Notes: generated by a model not told the origin, from the letters alone. A stretch of DNA of 64,000 nt from an uncultured Flavobacteriales bacterium (GCA_905480145.1 CAJQPA010000026.1:1-64000); one strand, 5' to 3'; positions 1 to 8,213 are shown, counted from the stretch's first letter. Translations and numbers: made by a program.

Positions 1-408
1 AACATCAGCAATAGGGTCGAAGGCTGGTAAAACGGGTGTTGTAACGAAGATGTCTAATGTTGTTGTTGTGGCACACTGCCCGGCATTAGGGGTAAATGTA
101 TAGGTTGTTGTGCCTAGTGTTGCAGTGCTGACAGCAGGCGCCCATGTTCCGTTAATCCCATTCAACGAGGTTGTTTCTAAAGTTGGGTTTGGATCATTTT
201 GACAAACATCAGCAATAGGATCAAATGTTGGTGTAGCACCAGAAGTGAAAGTAACAACAACATCTGCAGAGTGATCGGGACAATTGGGAGGACCAGGTGA
301 ATCAGCAACTGTGTAGGTGTAAGTTCCTCCTCCATCAAGAGACGGGTCGAAAGTATTCCCCCCTGCACTTAATGCTGGAGCCCAAGTTCCTCCGCCATCA
401 GGAGACCC
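1..408 (-). repeat. 204-bp coding tandem module in the surface protein
   Basis: Bases 1-24 and 205-228 are near-identical (aacatcagcaatagg, then tcgaaggc versus tcaaatgt), so the unit is 204 bp or 68 codons. One full unit (1-204) and the start of the next are visible. The array probably continues beyond the left edge. Confidence 0.6.
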
Positions 409-2124
409 TCCTAAAGAAAGGGTTAAATCGACAGTAGGATCACTTTCACATATAGATAGAGTTCCGTTACTTCCTGCATTTGGCCCATCCACAACCGTAA
501 TTGTAATATTATTAGATGATGTATTTCCACAAATGTCTGTAATAGTGCACACGTAATTTGTGGAGCTAGCAGCTCCTGGGGCTGTGAATACTGGAGATTG
601 GATGTTCGGGTCATTTAGGTTTGTTGCAGGCGCCCAAGAATAAGAATAAGAGGGCACCCCAAAAGTGCCATTAGCATTTAAAGTCGTTGATGCACCAGGG
701 CATATTGAAGTCCCATTAGAAGAAGACGGCGGGGTCGGCTCATCTACAGTTTCTCCTGTAATAGTCATTGTCCAATCAGATGCGGCGGCTATGAATGTCG
801 GGTCGCAAGTTGCTCCTGAAAAAGCATCAAAAAATTCCATGGTAAAGTCCATGTCATATGGAAGGCATTGTGGCGCAGGAACACATGATTCAAAATCGGA
901 AAAAATAGAGATATTAGCCCCATTGCATTGGCCAGGTGCAAGATCGTTGCAAAACCAAAAAAAGCCAGCTGCTGATGGACTAACACAACCGCCGTAATTA
1001 AACCGCACAGCTCCTTCGCTTTTGGGCACACCATTGGCAACATAAGAAAAGGTCCAGTCGACATCTGTTATTTGAACATTTGCTGGCGTTGCAACGGAAA
1101 GGTTATATAAACATCCGTTTGTAAATGCACCAGCATTATTCAAGCCAGAACCAATTATTGATGCTTGAGGAAGCGTGCCATTTGAGGTAACTGTTGGATC
1201 AATTTTTATAGGGTAACTTAAATCAGAAAATTCATCGTGGTTCCAATTATAAATTAAATAATCTCCTTCTAGTTTATAGTAACCGACAACACTTTTTCTG
1301 TTTACTGAATTATCACCATAGATGTTTATTTCGCCAATACTATAGGAGTGTTTTTGTTCCTCAAAAAAGTTTAAAACGGATAGTGTCTCTTCATTATTTG
1401 AAAGCCGAGACTTAAAAGAGGAATTAATTTTCTCTTTGATTCTAAAATCACTTCCTAAATCATTATTAATGATAAAGTTTGTTTTAACAACATCCCTAAA
1501 TAAAAGAATTTCTAAATCCACACCAGGAAAAACATCTATTACTTTCACTCCGCTCTCACCAGCAATAAAATTTGACCAGTTTGCAGGAATCGAATTTGAT
1601 ATATTTTGATTATCATTAAGTAATTCGAGACTCAATTCATTATGAAAAACTAATTTTTCAAATTTTTCATTGATATTTTCGAAAGATACAAAGCCTATGC
1701 TAGTATTAATAGAGACTTCATAGTATGGGTTTGAAGTTCTAAAAAGGCTAGAGTTTATTTTAGTCAATTTGGGATTGTAGGTAATCCATTGGCCACTATT
1801 GTTTTTGTAATGAAGAGGCGAGTATCCTTTTTGAGTAAGAAATTCTTTTCCATCCTTTCCGGCGGTTAAAAATTTTCTAGAATATTGAGTTCTTTCTTCT
1901 AACACCTCAAAACAATCGTTACAAGGTGCGTTGAATGGTAACGTTCCGTATTCAGGATGATCAGTCTTAGATGAAAACCTTTCTAAGTCTTTAAATTCAA
2001 CTTTTTGTGTTGTAGAAAATGAGGTGAAGTTTGGCGCAGTGCTCAGCATTTTTTCTGTTACCGAACTCTGAGAAAAAGAAATCGCAGACAAAAGTATAAT
2101 TAAACAAGAAATCGTTATTTTCAT
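1..2124 (-). CDS. Large secreted cell-surface protein with Ig/HYR-like repeats (3' end missing)
   Basis: Partial gene. The frame is open from the ATG at 2124 to base 1, giving 708 codons with no stop. The first residues (MKITISCLIILLSAISFSQ) form a Sec signal peptide. Residues of about 50-330 are a Bacteroidota-type globular region lacking a motif I can name, ending near YPIKIDPTV. A Cys-rich section follows (residues about 360-440: CVSPSAAG, CNDLAPGQC, CVPAPQC). After that come repeated beta-sandwich-like modules rich in Thr, Pro and Gly. The phrase FDPIADV recurs exactly 68 residues apart, at the window edge and near base 205, marking the module period. Proteins of this build are usually very large adhesins or cell-surface polymers that end in a T9SS sorting domain; that end lies outside the window, so the export route is inferred. 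No specific ligand or enzymatic role can be assigned. Confidence 0.85.
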   Translation of the reverse strand, partial: MKITISCLIILLSAISFSQSSVTEKMLSTAPNFTSFSTTQKVEFKDLERFSSKTDHPEYGTLPFNAPCNDCFEVLEERTQYSRKFLTAGKDGKEFLTQKGYSPLHYKNNSGQWITYNPKLTKINSSLFRTSNPYYEVSINTSIGFVSFENINEKFEKLVFHNELSLELLNDNQNISNSIPANWSNFIAGESGVKVIDVFPGVDLEILLFRDVVKTNFIINNDLGSDFRIKEKINSSFKSRLSNNEETLSVLNFFEEQKHSYSIGEINIYGDNSVNRKSVVGYYKLEGDYLIYNWNHDEFSDLSYPIKIDPTVTSNGTLPQASIIGSGLNNAGAFTNGCLYNLSVATPANVQITDVDWTFSYVANGVPKSEGAVRFNYGGCVSPSAAGFFWFCNDLAPGQCNGANISIFSDFESCVPAPQCLPYDMDFTMEFFDAFSGATCDPTFIAAASDWTMTITGETVDEPTPPSSSNGTSICPGASTTLNANGTFGVPSYSYSWAPATNLNDPNIQSPVFTAPGAASSTNYVCTITDICGNTSSNNITITVVDGPNAGSNGTLSICESDPTVDLTLSLGGSPDGGGTWAPALSAGGNTFDPSLDGGGTYTYTVADSPGPPNCPDHSADVVVTFTSGATPTFDPIADVCQNDPNPTLETTSLNGINGTWAPAVSTATLGTTTYTFTPNAGQCATTTTLDIFVTTPVLPAFDPIADV

Positions 2125-2311
2125 AATACATAGGTTTAGATGCGCAACAAAACGCTTGTGAAGCGCGTTGTAAACAACTACACAACATAACGATTTTAAA
2201 TGAAAAGATGAAAAGGCAGAGGGTGTTATTAAGAAGCAAATGAATAAATGAGCTGTTTTATCGAATATTAATCTGTTTCACCTGATTGTTGTGTTGGTAA
2301 AAACATATTAA

Positions 2312-2374
2312 TCAAAGTTTTAAGCGCCATTTTTTTTGGCAGACTCTATGCACATCAAGTTTTTCCGCAAACAT
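2312..2374 (-). pseudogene. Decayed 3' end of a SUFU-like gene
   Basis: On the minus strand these 20 codons read MFAEKLDVHRVCQKKWRLKL and then stop. The intact SUFU gene 2.2 kb away ends EKLDDFRGSAMKRKWRLKKT. The shared EKLD start, the KKWRLK/KRKWRLK end and matching DNA (cgccatttt, gcaga, catc-agtttttc in the same order) argue for a relic with small deletions. Nothing of the rest of a SUFU domain is visible upstream, because the spermidine-synthase-like gene ends at 2403. This is a comparison by eye, so homology is likely but not proven. Confidence 0.45.
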
Positions 2375-2402
2375 TCTTGAAAATAATATGTCAAGGATAA
2401 GC

Positions 2403-3950
2403 TTAATTAGCGATAAAGGGAATATGCTCTTCTTTTTGAAATTTTTTGGAGAAATTTGAATAATAACTTTCCCGCCATTTTTTTGCAGCGGCATAATTTA
2501 ACTTTTCCATTAGTGGGAAGTCATCTGTTATTATTATTGAACCATTAGATGGTTTATTCTTTATAATCGTTTTAACGGGGTTCCAAACCCCATCTGCTGT
2601 GTTTACTTTTAATGTTATTTTTTCATATTTAGGCTTGGTTAAATATGCCACATATAACATGTTTCTATTGGATTCCTCATTTTCAATTGTTGGAATGCGA
2701 TCCACAAAAAACCCAGCACTTTTTAAGGTGTTCAAAAGAGCTAGGCCTGATTTACCCTCCTCTCCAGAAACGAATCCGTTGAAATTAAGAATCATTACAC
2801 CGTTTTTATTTAGGCAACCTTTTGCTCTTTGAAAAGCCTCAACACTCATGAGGTGAGAGGGTACAACCTCTCCTTTAAAAGCATCGAAGACGATGACATC
2901 ATATTTTTTTTCACACTTGTTCAAATACAAACGTGCATCTTCATGATACACTTTAACTCCAAATTTTGGAAGTTGAAAATGGTCATATGCGATATTTATT
3001 ATTCGTTTATCAAACTCAACAGCATCAACTCGGTGTCGAGCAAGTTCTCGCATATTTTTAGCCAGAATACCACCTCCAAGTCCAAGAATTAAAACGTTTG
3101 AGTTCGGTTTATACATCGACCCTAATGCTGTGACCAAGGTTGGGTAACTCCAGGTCGAAAAATTATTGGATTTATTCACCCAAGTTTGCCCCATTCTATT
3201 AATAAAAAGAATTCGGTCTACATTCTTATTGTATGAGTAGTCACCGACCAATAATTGTCCATTTAAACCTTCTTGATAGTCTATTACGGTAAATTTTTCT
3301 GATGATGGCAGTGGTTGTTTTAGCATGAAAAACAATGCGGAGACACAGAAAAAACTAGCACCCACATATTTATATTTTCCCAGCTTATAATGAAAAGACA
3401 ACCAAATAAAAATAAGCGACAAAAGCAATAAAGCAAGTATATATGTGCCGGTTAGGCCAATTTCTGGAATTAAAACAAAACCGGTTAATAAACTGAATAA
3501 AATCCCTCCAAATGTCGACCATGAATATATTGTTCCCGGAATAACCTTGTTTTTTTCAGAGGCTAACTCTATTAGCATAGGTGTTGTTGCCCCCAAGCAT
3601 AGCAATGGCAGCACTTGAAGAAAAATAACAGTAAGTACCAATCCAAAAAAGTCATTTAAAAGAATGGATGTGTTTAATATTTTAAATGAGATTAGCCCTA
3701 AAATTAATGCAACTTGGGTGACCCCAAAAAGGAGAGTGATTTTTTTTAACAGATGGTTCCCGGTATTTTTATTGGATAGAAAACCTCCGATTCTATAACC
3801 AATAGCCAAAGATAGAACGGCCAAACAAAGTAAAATTGCCCAAGTATAAATTGAACTCCCGAAAATAGGGGCAACTAACTGCGGACAACTGAGCTCTAAA
3901 AGCAATACTAATCCACCCTCTATAAAAGCTAACCTTTTATAATTTTTCAT
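2403..3950 (-). CDS. Membrane-anchored spermidine-synthase-like methyltransferase-fold protein
   Basis: 515 aa. Residues of about 1-225 contain six or seven hydrophobic helices and open with FIEGGLVLLLELSCPQLVAP, typical of the membrane half of the 'fused MFS/spermidine synthase' family. Residues of about 230-515 are a Rossmann-fold aminopropyltransferase-like domain: nucleotide loop LGLGGGILAKN near residue 288, acidic AVEFDKRI, then HEDARLYL and YDVIVFDAFKGEVVPSHL. The first Asp of the usual D-x-x-D active-site motif is kept, but the second is replaced (DAFKGE), so true polyamine synthesis is doubtful. The ATG lies inside the end of the upstream 6-TM gene (14-nt overlap), which suggests translational coupling and a possible complex. 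The substrate is unknown. Confidence 0.85.
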   Translation of the reverse strand: MKNYKRLAFIEGGLVLLLELSCPQLVAPIFGSSIYTWAILLCLAVLSLAIGYRIGGFLSNKNTGNHLLKKITLLFGVTQVALILGLISFKILNTSILLNDFFGLVLTVIFLQVLPLLCLGATTPMLIELASEKNKVIPGTIYSWSTFGGILFSLLTGFVLIPEIGLTGTYILALLLLSLIFIWLSFHYKLGKYKYVGASFFCVSALFFMLKQPLPSSEKFTVIDYQEGLNGQLLVGDYSYNKNVDRILFINRMGQTWVNKSNNFSTWSYPTLVTALGSMYKPNSNVLILGLGGGILAKNMRELARHRVDAVEFDKRIINIAYDHFQLPKFGVKVYHEDARLYLNKCEKKYDVIVFDAFKGEVVPSHLMSVEAFQRAKGCLNKNGVMILNFNGFVSGEEGKSGLALLNTLKSAGFFVDRIPTIENEESNRNMLYVAYLTKPKYEKITLKVNTADGVWNPVKTIIKNKPSNGSIIITDDFPLMEKLNYAAAKKWRESYYSNFSKKFQKEEHIPFIAN

Positions 3951-4521
3951 TGTCCTGTTTAAATTTTGAAATTAAACCAGCAATAATTAATAAAGATGCT
4001 AAAAACAATAATAGATTTTTAACACCAAAACTATCAAGTAATATGAATATAAATAGCAGGGAAAGAAACACCCCTCCAAGAGTTCCCACAAAATAAATTC
4101 GTCCAGTATTATAACCTATTTTGGTGTGATGTTCAGTTGATATTAAACGAATTAAAATAGGAGAAACCTGACCTAATAAATACATTGGAACAAACAAAAT
4201 TAAGAGCCCGGTTAACAGAGATAGAATCCGTATATCAAAACCTAAAAAAGGAGTCAACATAAATTTATAGATATAAGGGATAACCAATATATACAAACCA
4301 GCTACAATTAGTGCAAAGAAAAGTCTTGAGACACCTTTGCTTTCATCATCTCCTTTTTTATATCCTAGCGCTAAACCAAACAGTGTTATTGATAAAATCG
4401 ATGTCCAAACATAAATAGAACCTCCAATTAAAGGAGTGTAAAGTTTTGAAGCGATTATTTCATAAGCCATTAAAACTCCACCCTCAATAAATGAAATAAT
4501 AAAAGCACGTTGTAGCTGCAT
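3937..4521 (-). CDS. Six-TM protein paralogous to the membrane half of the downstream SpeE-like protein
   Basis: 194 aa, almost entirely hydrophobic, with about six predicted membrane helices. Its start (FIEGGVLMAYEIIASKLYTP, then GGSIYVWTSIL) matches the start of the next gene (FIEGG...LELSCPQLVAP, GSSIYTWAILL). The two are therefore tandem copies of one membrane module, and this one lacks the enzyme domain. In many bacteria a related protein carries membrane and SpeE-like parts on a single chain. The 14-nt overlap with the following gene and the 54-nt gap from the SUFU gene suggest an operon. A frameshift explanation is unlikely because each copy has its own complete N-terminus. Function unknown. 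Confidence 0.8.
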   Translation of the reverse strand: MQLQRAFIISFIEGGVLMAYEIIASKLYTPLIGGSIYVWTSILSITLFGLALGYKKGDDESKGVSRLFFALIVAGLYILVIPYIYKFMLTPFLGFDIRILSLLTGLLILFVPMYLLGQVSPILIRLISTEHHTKIGYNTGRIYFVGTLGGVFLSLLFIFILLDSFGVKNLLLFLASLLIIAGLISKFKQDNEKL

Positions 4522-4575
4522 AATGTTCTATTTATCCAATAAATATAATCAAAGATGTCTTTAGTTGACGGTCTT

Positions 4576-5187
4576 TTAAGTTTTTTTCAAACGCCATTTT
4601 CTTTTCATAGCAGAGCCCCTAAAATCATCGAGTTTTTCAGTAATGCCATTGTTATTTAGCTTCTGGCTAAACTTAAGTGTGCCTTGAGATTGCTTATAGT
4701 CCATTTCATCCTGAAATAAAGGTATAATACTTAAGAAATGAATTTCTTTTTCTTCTAACTGAATAGGAGACATTTCTGTTTCTAATAAAATTGGGTCAGC
4801 AAGCAAAAAATGATTTTGTTTCATTGTAGCTGATAGTGGATTCTTTTCTTTTCCGCAAGGCATAGTATGCCCGTGTCCATACCAAGTTTCTTTTTCTTTG
4901 ACATATTTTGCAAGTCGTTGAATCCAATAAAACACCCAATTCATTTGTGGGTTTTCAAGATCTTCCCACTCCCAGTAGCTGGGTAAACAGAAATATAGTT
5001 CGTTGTGTTCTCGCTCTTTCCACTTGTCTGGAACAGGCATTTTATAATCACTTAAACCATTAGTTAAAATTACGGTCACAGGAGAGTTTAATTCTAAATC
5101 AAGAACTAATAATGGAACTTCGCCTTCTTGAATAGGAACTTCTGATACTCGGTCCGCACCAAAACGTTGGATTAATTTTTCTTTCAC
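4576..5187 (-). CDS. SUFU (suppressor of fused)-domain protein
   Basis: 203 aa cytosolic protein. The family signature is seen at VTVILTNGLSDYKMPVP, ELYFCLPSYWEW, a Trp-rich stretch (NWVFYWIQRLAKYVKE), WYGHGHTMPCG and a late FLSIIPLFQDEMDY segment. This matches the bacterial SUFU family (PF05076, as I recall). Some bacterial members act as immunity proteins in polymorphic-toxin systems and many have no known role; no toxin gene is visible here. The start is GTG at 5187, placed 5 nt after a -7 box (5192-5199), so the gene probably has its own promoter although it lies 46 nt downstream of the DUF6495-like gene. The 6-TM/SpeE-like pair follows. Confidence 0.85.
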   Translation of the reverse strand: MKEKLIQRFGADRVSEVPIQEGEVPLLVLDLELNSPVTVILTNGLSDYKMPVPDKWKEREHNELYFCLPSYWEWEDLENPQMNWVFYWIQRLAKYVKEKETWYGHGHTMPCGKEKNPLSATMKQNHFLLADPILLETEMSPIQLEEKEIHFLSIIPLFQDEMDYKQSQGTLKFSQKLNNNGITEKLDDFRGSAMKRKWRLKKT

Positions 5188-5191
5188 GAAA

Positions 5192-5199
5192 CAAATATA
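5192..5199 (-). promoter_or_regulatory. -7 box (TATATTTG) of the SUFU gene
   Basis: An exact match on the minus strand to the Bacteroidota -7 consensus TAnnTTTG. Its G lies 5 nt before the GTG start codon, so the predicted transcript would begin at or next to the start codon. No good -33 TTTG is visible. Confidence 0.5.
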
Positions 5200-5233
5200 A
5201 TGTACTTAAGTAAATTGAGAGTTAAATCACAAC

Positions 5234-5704
5234 TTACTTAATAATACTTATTAATGACTCCCAAAATAGCTCACTGGATTGAAAGCAATTTTGTTGAAGC
5301 AACTTATGTACTTCTAACTCTCGGGTTTTTTCATAGGGTTTTTCCGTTTTAAAAACAGAAAGTTCTTCTACATTTTTTTGAAACGCTTGATGAATAGACT
5401 CAGGTGTTTCTAGCGACAAGGTTGAATCTTTTTTGGTATGTATAGAAATCAATTCAACATTCTCATTGTTCAATTTAAAAACCAAACAACTGTTTTTTGA
5501 ACGATGTTCTAAAAAACGAATTTTTTCATAAACTTTTTGCAGCACAGAATCGGAAAACACTTCCACGAGTTGAACTGCTTTTTGTTTGTTGGAACGATTC
5601 ATTTCTTCCCACTCTTCAGAATGAACACCATTAACAATTAAAAACTGTTTAAAATCTTGTTCAAAGACTTCTAGTTCTTCCATTGTGAGCAACCTATACT
5701 TCAT
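5234..5704 (-). CDS. DUF6495-like conserved flavobacterial protein
   Basis: 156 aa, soluble, with no signal peptide or membrane segment. It begins MKYRLLTMEELEVFEQDF, continues into a helical SEEWEEMNR...VEVFSDSVLQKVYEKIRFLEHR region and ends with a conserved-looking CFQSSELFWESLISII. I recognise the pattern as a widespread flavobacterial family (DUF6495, by memory), whose members have no established function. It is divergent from dxr; the two starts lie 58 bp apart. A TAnnTTTG box (5710-5717) sits 6 nt before the ATG. It may be the first gene of a minus-strand run continuing through SUFU and the SpeE-like pair. Confidence 0.75.
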   Translation of the reverse strand: MKYRLLTMEELEVFEQDFKQFLIVNGVHSEEWEEMNRSNKQKAVQLVEVFSDSVLQKVYEKIRFLEHRSKNSCLVFKLNNENVELISIHTKKDSTLSLETPESIHQAFQKNVEELSVFKTEKPYEKTRELEVHKLLQQNCFQSSELFWESLISIIK

Positions 5705-5709
5705 GTGTG

Positions 5710-5717
5710 CAAAAATA
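5710..5717 (-). promoter_or_regulatory. -7 box (TATTTTTG) of the DUF6495-like gene
   Basis: An exact TAnnTTTG match on the minus strand, 6 nt before the ATG at 5704. It lies in the 57-bp space shared with the divergent dxr promoter. Confidence 0.5.
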
Positions 5718-5727
5718 CAAATCCTTA

Positions 5728-5757
5728 TTGTTTAAGTCCTTCTAAACCTTATTTTTG
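5728..5757 (+). promoter_or_regulatory. dxr promoter (-33 TTG, -7 TATTTTTG)
   Basis: The TTG at 5728-5730 and the TATTTTTG at 5750-5757 are separated by 19 nt, as expected for the Bacteroidota primary sigma factor. The box ends 5 nt before the ATG at 5762. This excludes the in-frame GTG at 5705 as the start, because that codon lies upstream of the promoter. Confidence 0.6.
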
Positions 5758-5761
5758 TGTT

Positions 5762-6916
5762 ATGGAGAAGAAAAAAGGAGTTGCTATTCTAGGATCAACA
5801 GGATCTATTGGAACCCAAGCATTGGAAGTACTTGAGGTATACCCAGAACTATTTGACCTACAGCTTCTAACTGCGAACAGAAATGCGGATTTATTAATAG
5901 AACAAGCATTAAAATTTAAGCCAAACTCAGTTGTTATTGCTGACGAAGGTCAATACGAAAAAGTAAAAGAAGCTTTATGGTCCGCAGATATTCATGTATA
6001 TGCTGGTTCTGAGGCGATTTGTCAAACTGTTGAAGCCGCAGAAATCGATGTTGTTCTAACTGCGATGGTTGGTTATGCTGGATTAAAACCAACACTTTCT
6101 GCCATTCGTGCAAAAAAAAGCATTGCTTTAGCAAATAAGGAGACCCTAGTTGTTGCGGGAGAGTTGATAACAAAAGAAGCATATGAAAATGGCGTGAATA
6201 TATATCCTGTTGACTCAGAGCACTCTGCTATTTTTCAATGTTTAACGGGAGAGTTTCATAATAAAATAGAGAAAATTTATCTCACTGCCTCGGGAGGCCC
6301 TTTTAGAGGTTTTTCCGCAGAAGAGCTGACGAAAGTGACAAAGGCTCAAGCTTTAAAACATCCAAATTGGGACATGGGTGCGAAAATCACCATTGATTCT
6401 GCCTCCATGATGAATAAAGGCCTAGAAGTAATCGAGGCTAAATGGTTGTTCAATTTAAAACCTGAACAAATAGATGTTATTGTACATCCTCAATCGATTG
6501 TACATTCATTGGTTCAGTTTGAAGATGGGTCTATGAAAGCCCAAATGGGTCTTCCTGATATGAAGTTGCCAATACAGTATGCTTTAACTTACCCTAATCG
6601 TTTAAAAACTGACTTTCCAAGATTCAATTTTATGGATTATCCTGAGCTGACTTTTGAAAAGGCAAACACGAAGGTGTTTACAAATTTACAACTGGCCTTT
6701 GATGCTTTAAAAAGTCAAGGGACAGCAGCCTGCACTTTAAATGCAGCTAACGAAGAAAGTGTTAAGGCCTTTTTAGACGACAGAATATCTTTTGTGGATA
6801 TTGCTAAGATTAATGAAAAAGTACTGTCAAAAGTTACTAATATATTGAAACCCTCATTTGAGGATTATGTTTCTATAGATAGGGTGTCAAGAAGAATCGC
6901 GAGGGAAATGTGGTAA
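5762..6916 (+). CDS. dxr: 1-deoxy-D-xylulose 5-phosphate reductoisomerase
   Basis: 384 aa, the usual length for DXR (IspC), the enzyme that converts DXP to MEP in isoprenoid synthesis using NADPH. Visible motifs are the NADPH loop ILGSTGSIGTQAL near the N-terminus, ALANKETLVVAGE, the metal/substrate motif PVDSEHSAIFQCL, LTASGGPFRGF, HPNWDMGAKITIDSASMMNK, and VHPQSIVHSLVQF followed by DGSMKAQMGLPDMKLPI. The frame could be extended to a GTG at 5705, but those 19 residues are unlike the family and lie upstream of the promoter. In many Bacteroidota dxr is followed by the site-2 protease gene rseP; here it ends at a strong terminator instead. A single-gene transcript is therefore likely. Confidence 0.98.
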   Translation: MEKKKGVAILGSTGSIGTQALEVLEVYPELFDLQLLTANRNADLLIEQALKFKPNSVVIADEGQYEKVKEALWSADIHVYAGSEAICQTVEAAEIDVVLTAMVGYAGLKPTLSAIRAKKSIALANKETLVVAGELITKEAYENGVNIYPVDSEHSAIFQCLTGEFHNKIEKIYLTASGGPFRGFSAEELTKVTKAQALKHPNWDMGAKITIDSASMMNKGLEVIEAKWLFNLKPEQIDVIVHPQSIVHSLVQFEDGSMKAQMGLPDMKLPIQYALTYPNRLKTDFPRFNFMDYPELTFEKANTKVFTNLQLAFDALKSQGTAACTLNAANEESVKAFLDDRISFVDIAKINEKVLSKVTNILKPSFEDYVSIDRVSRRIAREMW

Positions 6917-6950
6917 ATAAAAAAGGAGCTCGAAAGCTCCTTTTTTATTT
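6915..6950. terminator. Bidirectional intrinsic terminator between dxr and the C1 peptidase gene
   Basis: A perfect 16-bp inverted repeat (aaataaaaaaggagct, loop cgaa, agctccttttttattt). It has a GC-rich core and a T-tract in both directions, and lies between two convergent genes. Confidence 0.92.
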
Positions 6951-6964
6951 ATAATTAGAAACCA

Positions 6965-8182
6965 TTATTTCAAGGATAGCTTTTTACTTAATGATGCTGG
7001 CAATGCATCTTTGTGCAAATACAAACTAATTGTTTTTAACTTGAAATAACTTTCAGAAACATATAAATATCCTTCTGGATAGTTTCCTGTTCCCCAAGAG
7101 TTTTTAACCAAGAAATATTTGGTGCCGTTCTGATCTTTATATTGACCAACAATGTGCATTAAATGATCATCTGTTGTAGATTTGTCTTCGTATGCTTGTT
7201 GCCTTAGTTCTGGGGTAACCTCAATTTCTTCTCCAGGTGTTTTAAAGGCATTGGATTTTTTCTCAGCACCTCCATTAGAATAGTTTGAATTGTCTTTTCC
7301 TGAAACAGAAATAGTTTTAACATCCAAGGGGTTTATGGCTAAACCGTTACTAAAACTAAAACCTTTTTCAGAAACATCGGCATCCCAAGCTAACGTATAA
7401 CCATTCTTAAGAGCATATTCCGCAACCTTCATTAAGTTGTCCAAGTTTACGTTGTAGCTTTTTCCCCACGACCAATTGTCAGGGATCGCTAAGATACACT
7501 CATTATTTTCGTCGAAATGTGTGAAAGATGTAATAGAAACATAATTATCGATTTCTAACCCAAGGTGTTTCGTGTAAGATTTGGGTGTATACTGAACGCC
7601 GTCTAAATCAAATTCTTTAATATCATCACCGAGATAGGCATTTAATATTCCGTTTAAAGCATTGTTCCAAGCAGGTGTAATTGGTTTAGATGAGTTACTA
7701 GAAAAATCCATTAATCCTAGGATTGAACTTTTTAAAACCGCGAACATTTCGCTATGATTATGTTTAACAACGCCTTCATTTAAACCGGAATAAATTCTTT
7801 CAGGAACAATGCCATAGCGTTTAATTACATAGGGAATATCATGCGACAACCCCCCTTGAGAAAATTGTAATTTACCATTCATTCTTAGGTATTTTTCTGC
7901 TTTTGCTTCGTATGCTTTTCTGGCAACATACATTTTAGAGAGTATCTCTGGGTTTTCATTGCCCATACGAATTAACTCAGACTCAAAGAAAGAAAGTGTG
8001 GAAAAACTCCAACAAGTTCCCGTATTTCCTTGGCTCTGCACAGGAGTGGCATCTAGATGAGCAATTTTAGTGAATTTGTATTCGCTGTCCTTAGCATTAG
8101 TAGGCGAATCAGTATATGCAAACTGAGCCTGACTTGAAATAGAACTTACGAGAATTAAAAAAAGGATAAAATGTTTTATCAT
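6965..8182 (-). CDS. Secreted C1-family (papain/PepC-like) cysteine peptidase
   Basis: 405 aa. Residues 1-20 are a signal peptide (MIKHFILFLILVSSISSQAQ), so the product is periplasmic or exported. The papain-like active site is complete: oxyanion Gln and nucleophile in VQSQGNTGTCWSFST (Cys about 57), the His in DDHLMHIVGQY (about 342) and the Asn in YFLVKNSWGTGNYPEGY (about 359). The arrangement resembles the aminopeptidase C/bleomycin hydrolase branch (MEROPS C1B) found in Bacteroidetes, with an export signal that classical cytosolic PepC lacks. No T9SS C-terminal domain is visible. It has its own -7 box and ends at the terminator shared with dxr. Likely role: peptide degradation outside the cytoplasm. 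Confidence 0.92.
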   Translation of the reverse strand: MIKHFILFLILVSSISSQAQFAYTDSPTNAKDSEYKFTKIAHLDATPVQSQGNTGTCWSFSTLSFFESELIRMGNENPEILSKMYVARKAYEAKAEKYLRMNGKLQFSQGGLSHDIPYVIKRYGIVPERIYSGLNEGVVKHNHSEMFAVLKSSILGLMDFSSNSSKPITPAWNNALNGILNAYLGDDIKEFDLDGVQYTPKSYTKHLGLEIDNYVSITSFTHFDENNECILAIPDNWSWGKSYNVNLDNLMKVAEYALKNGYTLAWDADVSEKGFSFSNGLAINPLDVKTISVSGKDNSNYSNGGAEKKSNAFKTPGEEIEVTPELRQQAYEDKSTTDDHLMHIVGQYKDQNGTKYFLVKNSWGTGNYPEGYLYVSESYFKLKTISLYLHKDALPASLSKKLSLK

Positions 8183-8205
8183 TTAAAGTTGATTTGAGTA
8201 AGAAT

Positions 8206-8213
8206 CAAATATA
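8206..8213 (-). promoter_or_regulatory. -7 box (TATATTTG) of the C1 peptidase gene
   Basis: An exact TAnnTTTG on the minus strand, 24 nt upstream of the ATG at 8182. This would give a conventional short leader of about 20 nt. No clear -33 element is seen. Confidence 0.5.

Noticed and set aside
1-408. CRISPR-like or satellite array
   Set aside because: The repeats are 204 bp, in frame and protein-coding, with no spacer structure.
2312-2494. 60-codon ORF overlapping the end of the SpeE-like gene
   Set aside because: Its first part is just the SpeE-like 3' end in another frame; only the last 20 codons resemble SUFU and are listed as a relic.
3937-3950. Frameshift splitting one long SpeE-type gene in two
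   Set aside because: Each frame has its own complete, homologous N-terminal membrane module, so this is a tandem arrangement with overlapping ends, not one gene broken by a shift.
5705-5761. Longer dxr N-terminus from the GTG at 5705
   Set aside because: These 19 codons are unlike DXR and lie upstream of the -7 box.
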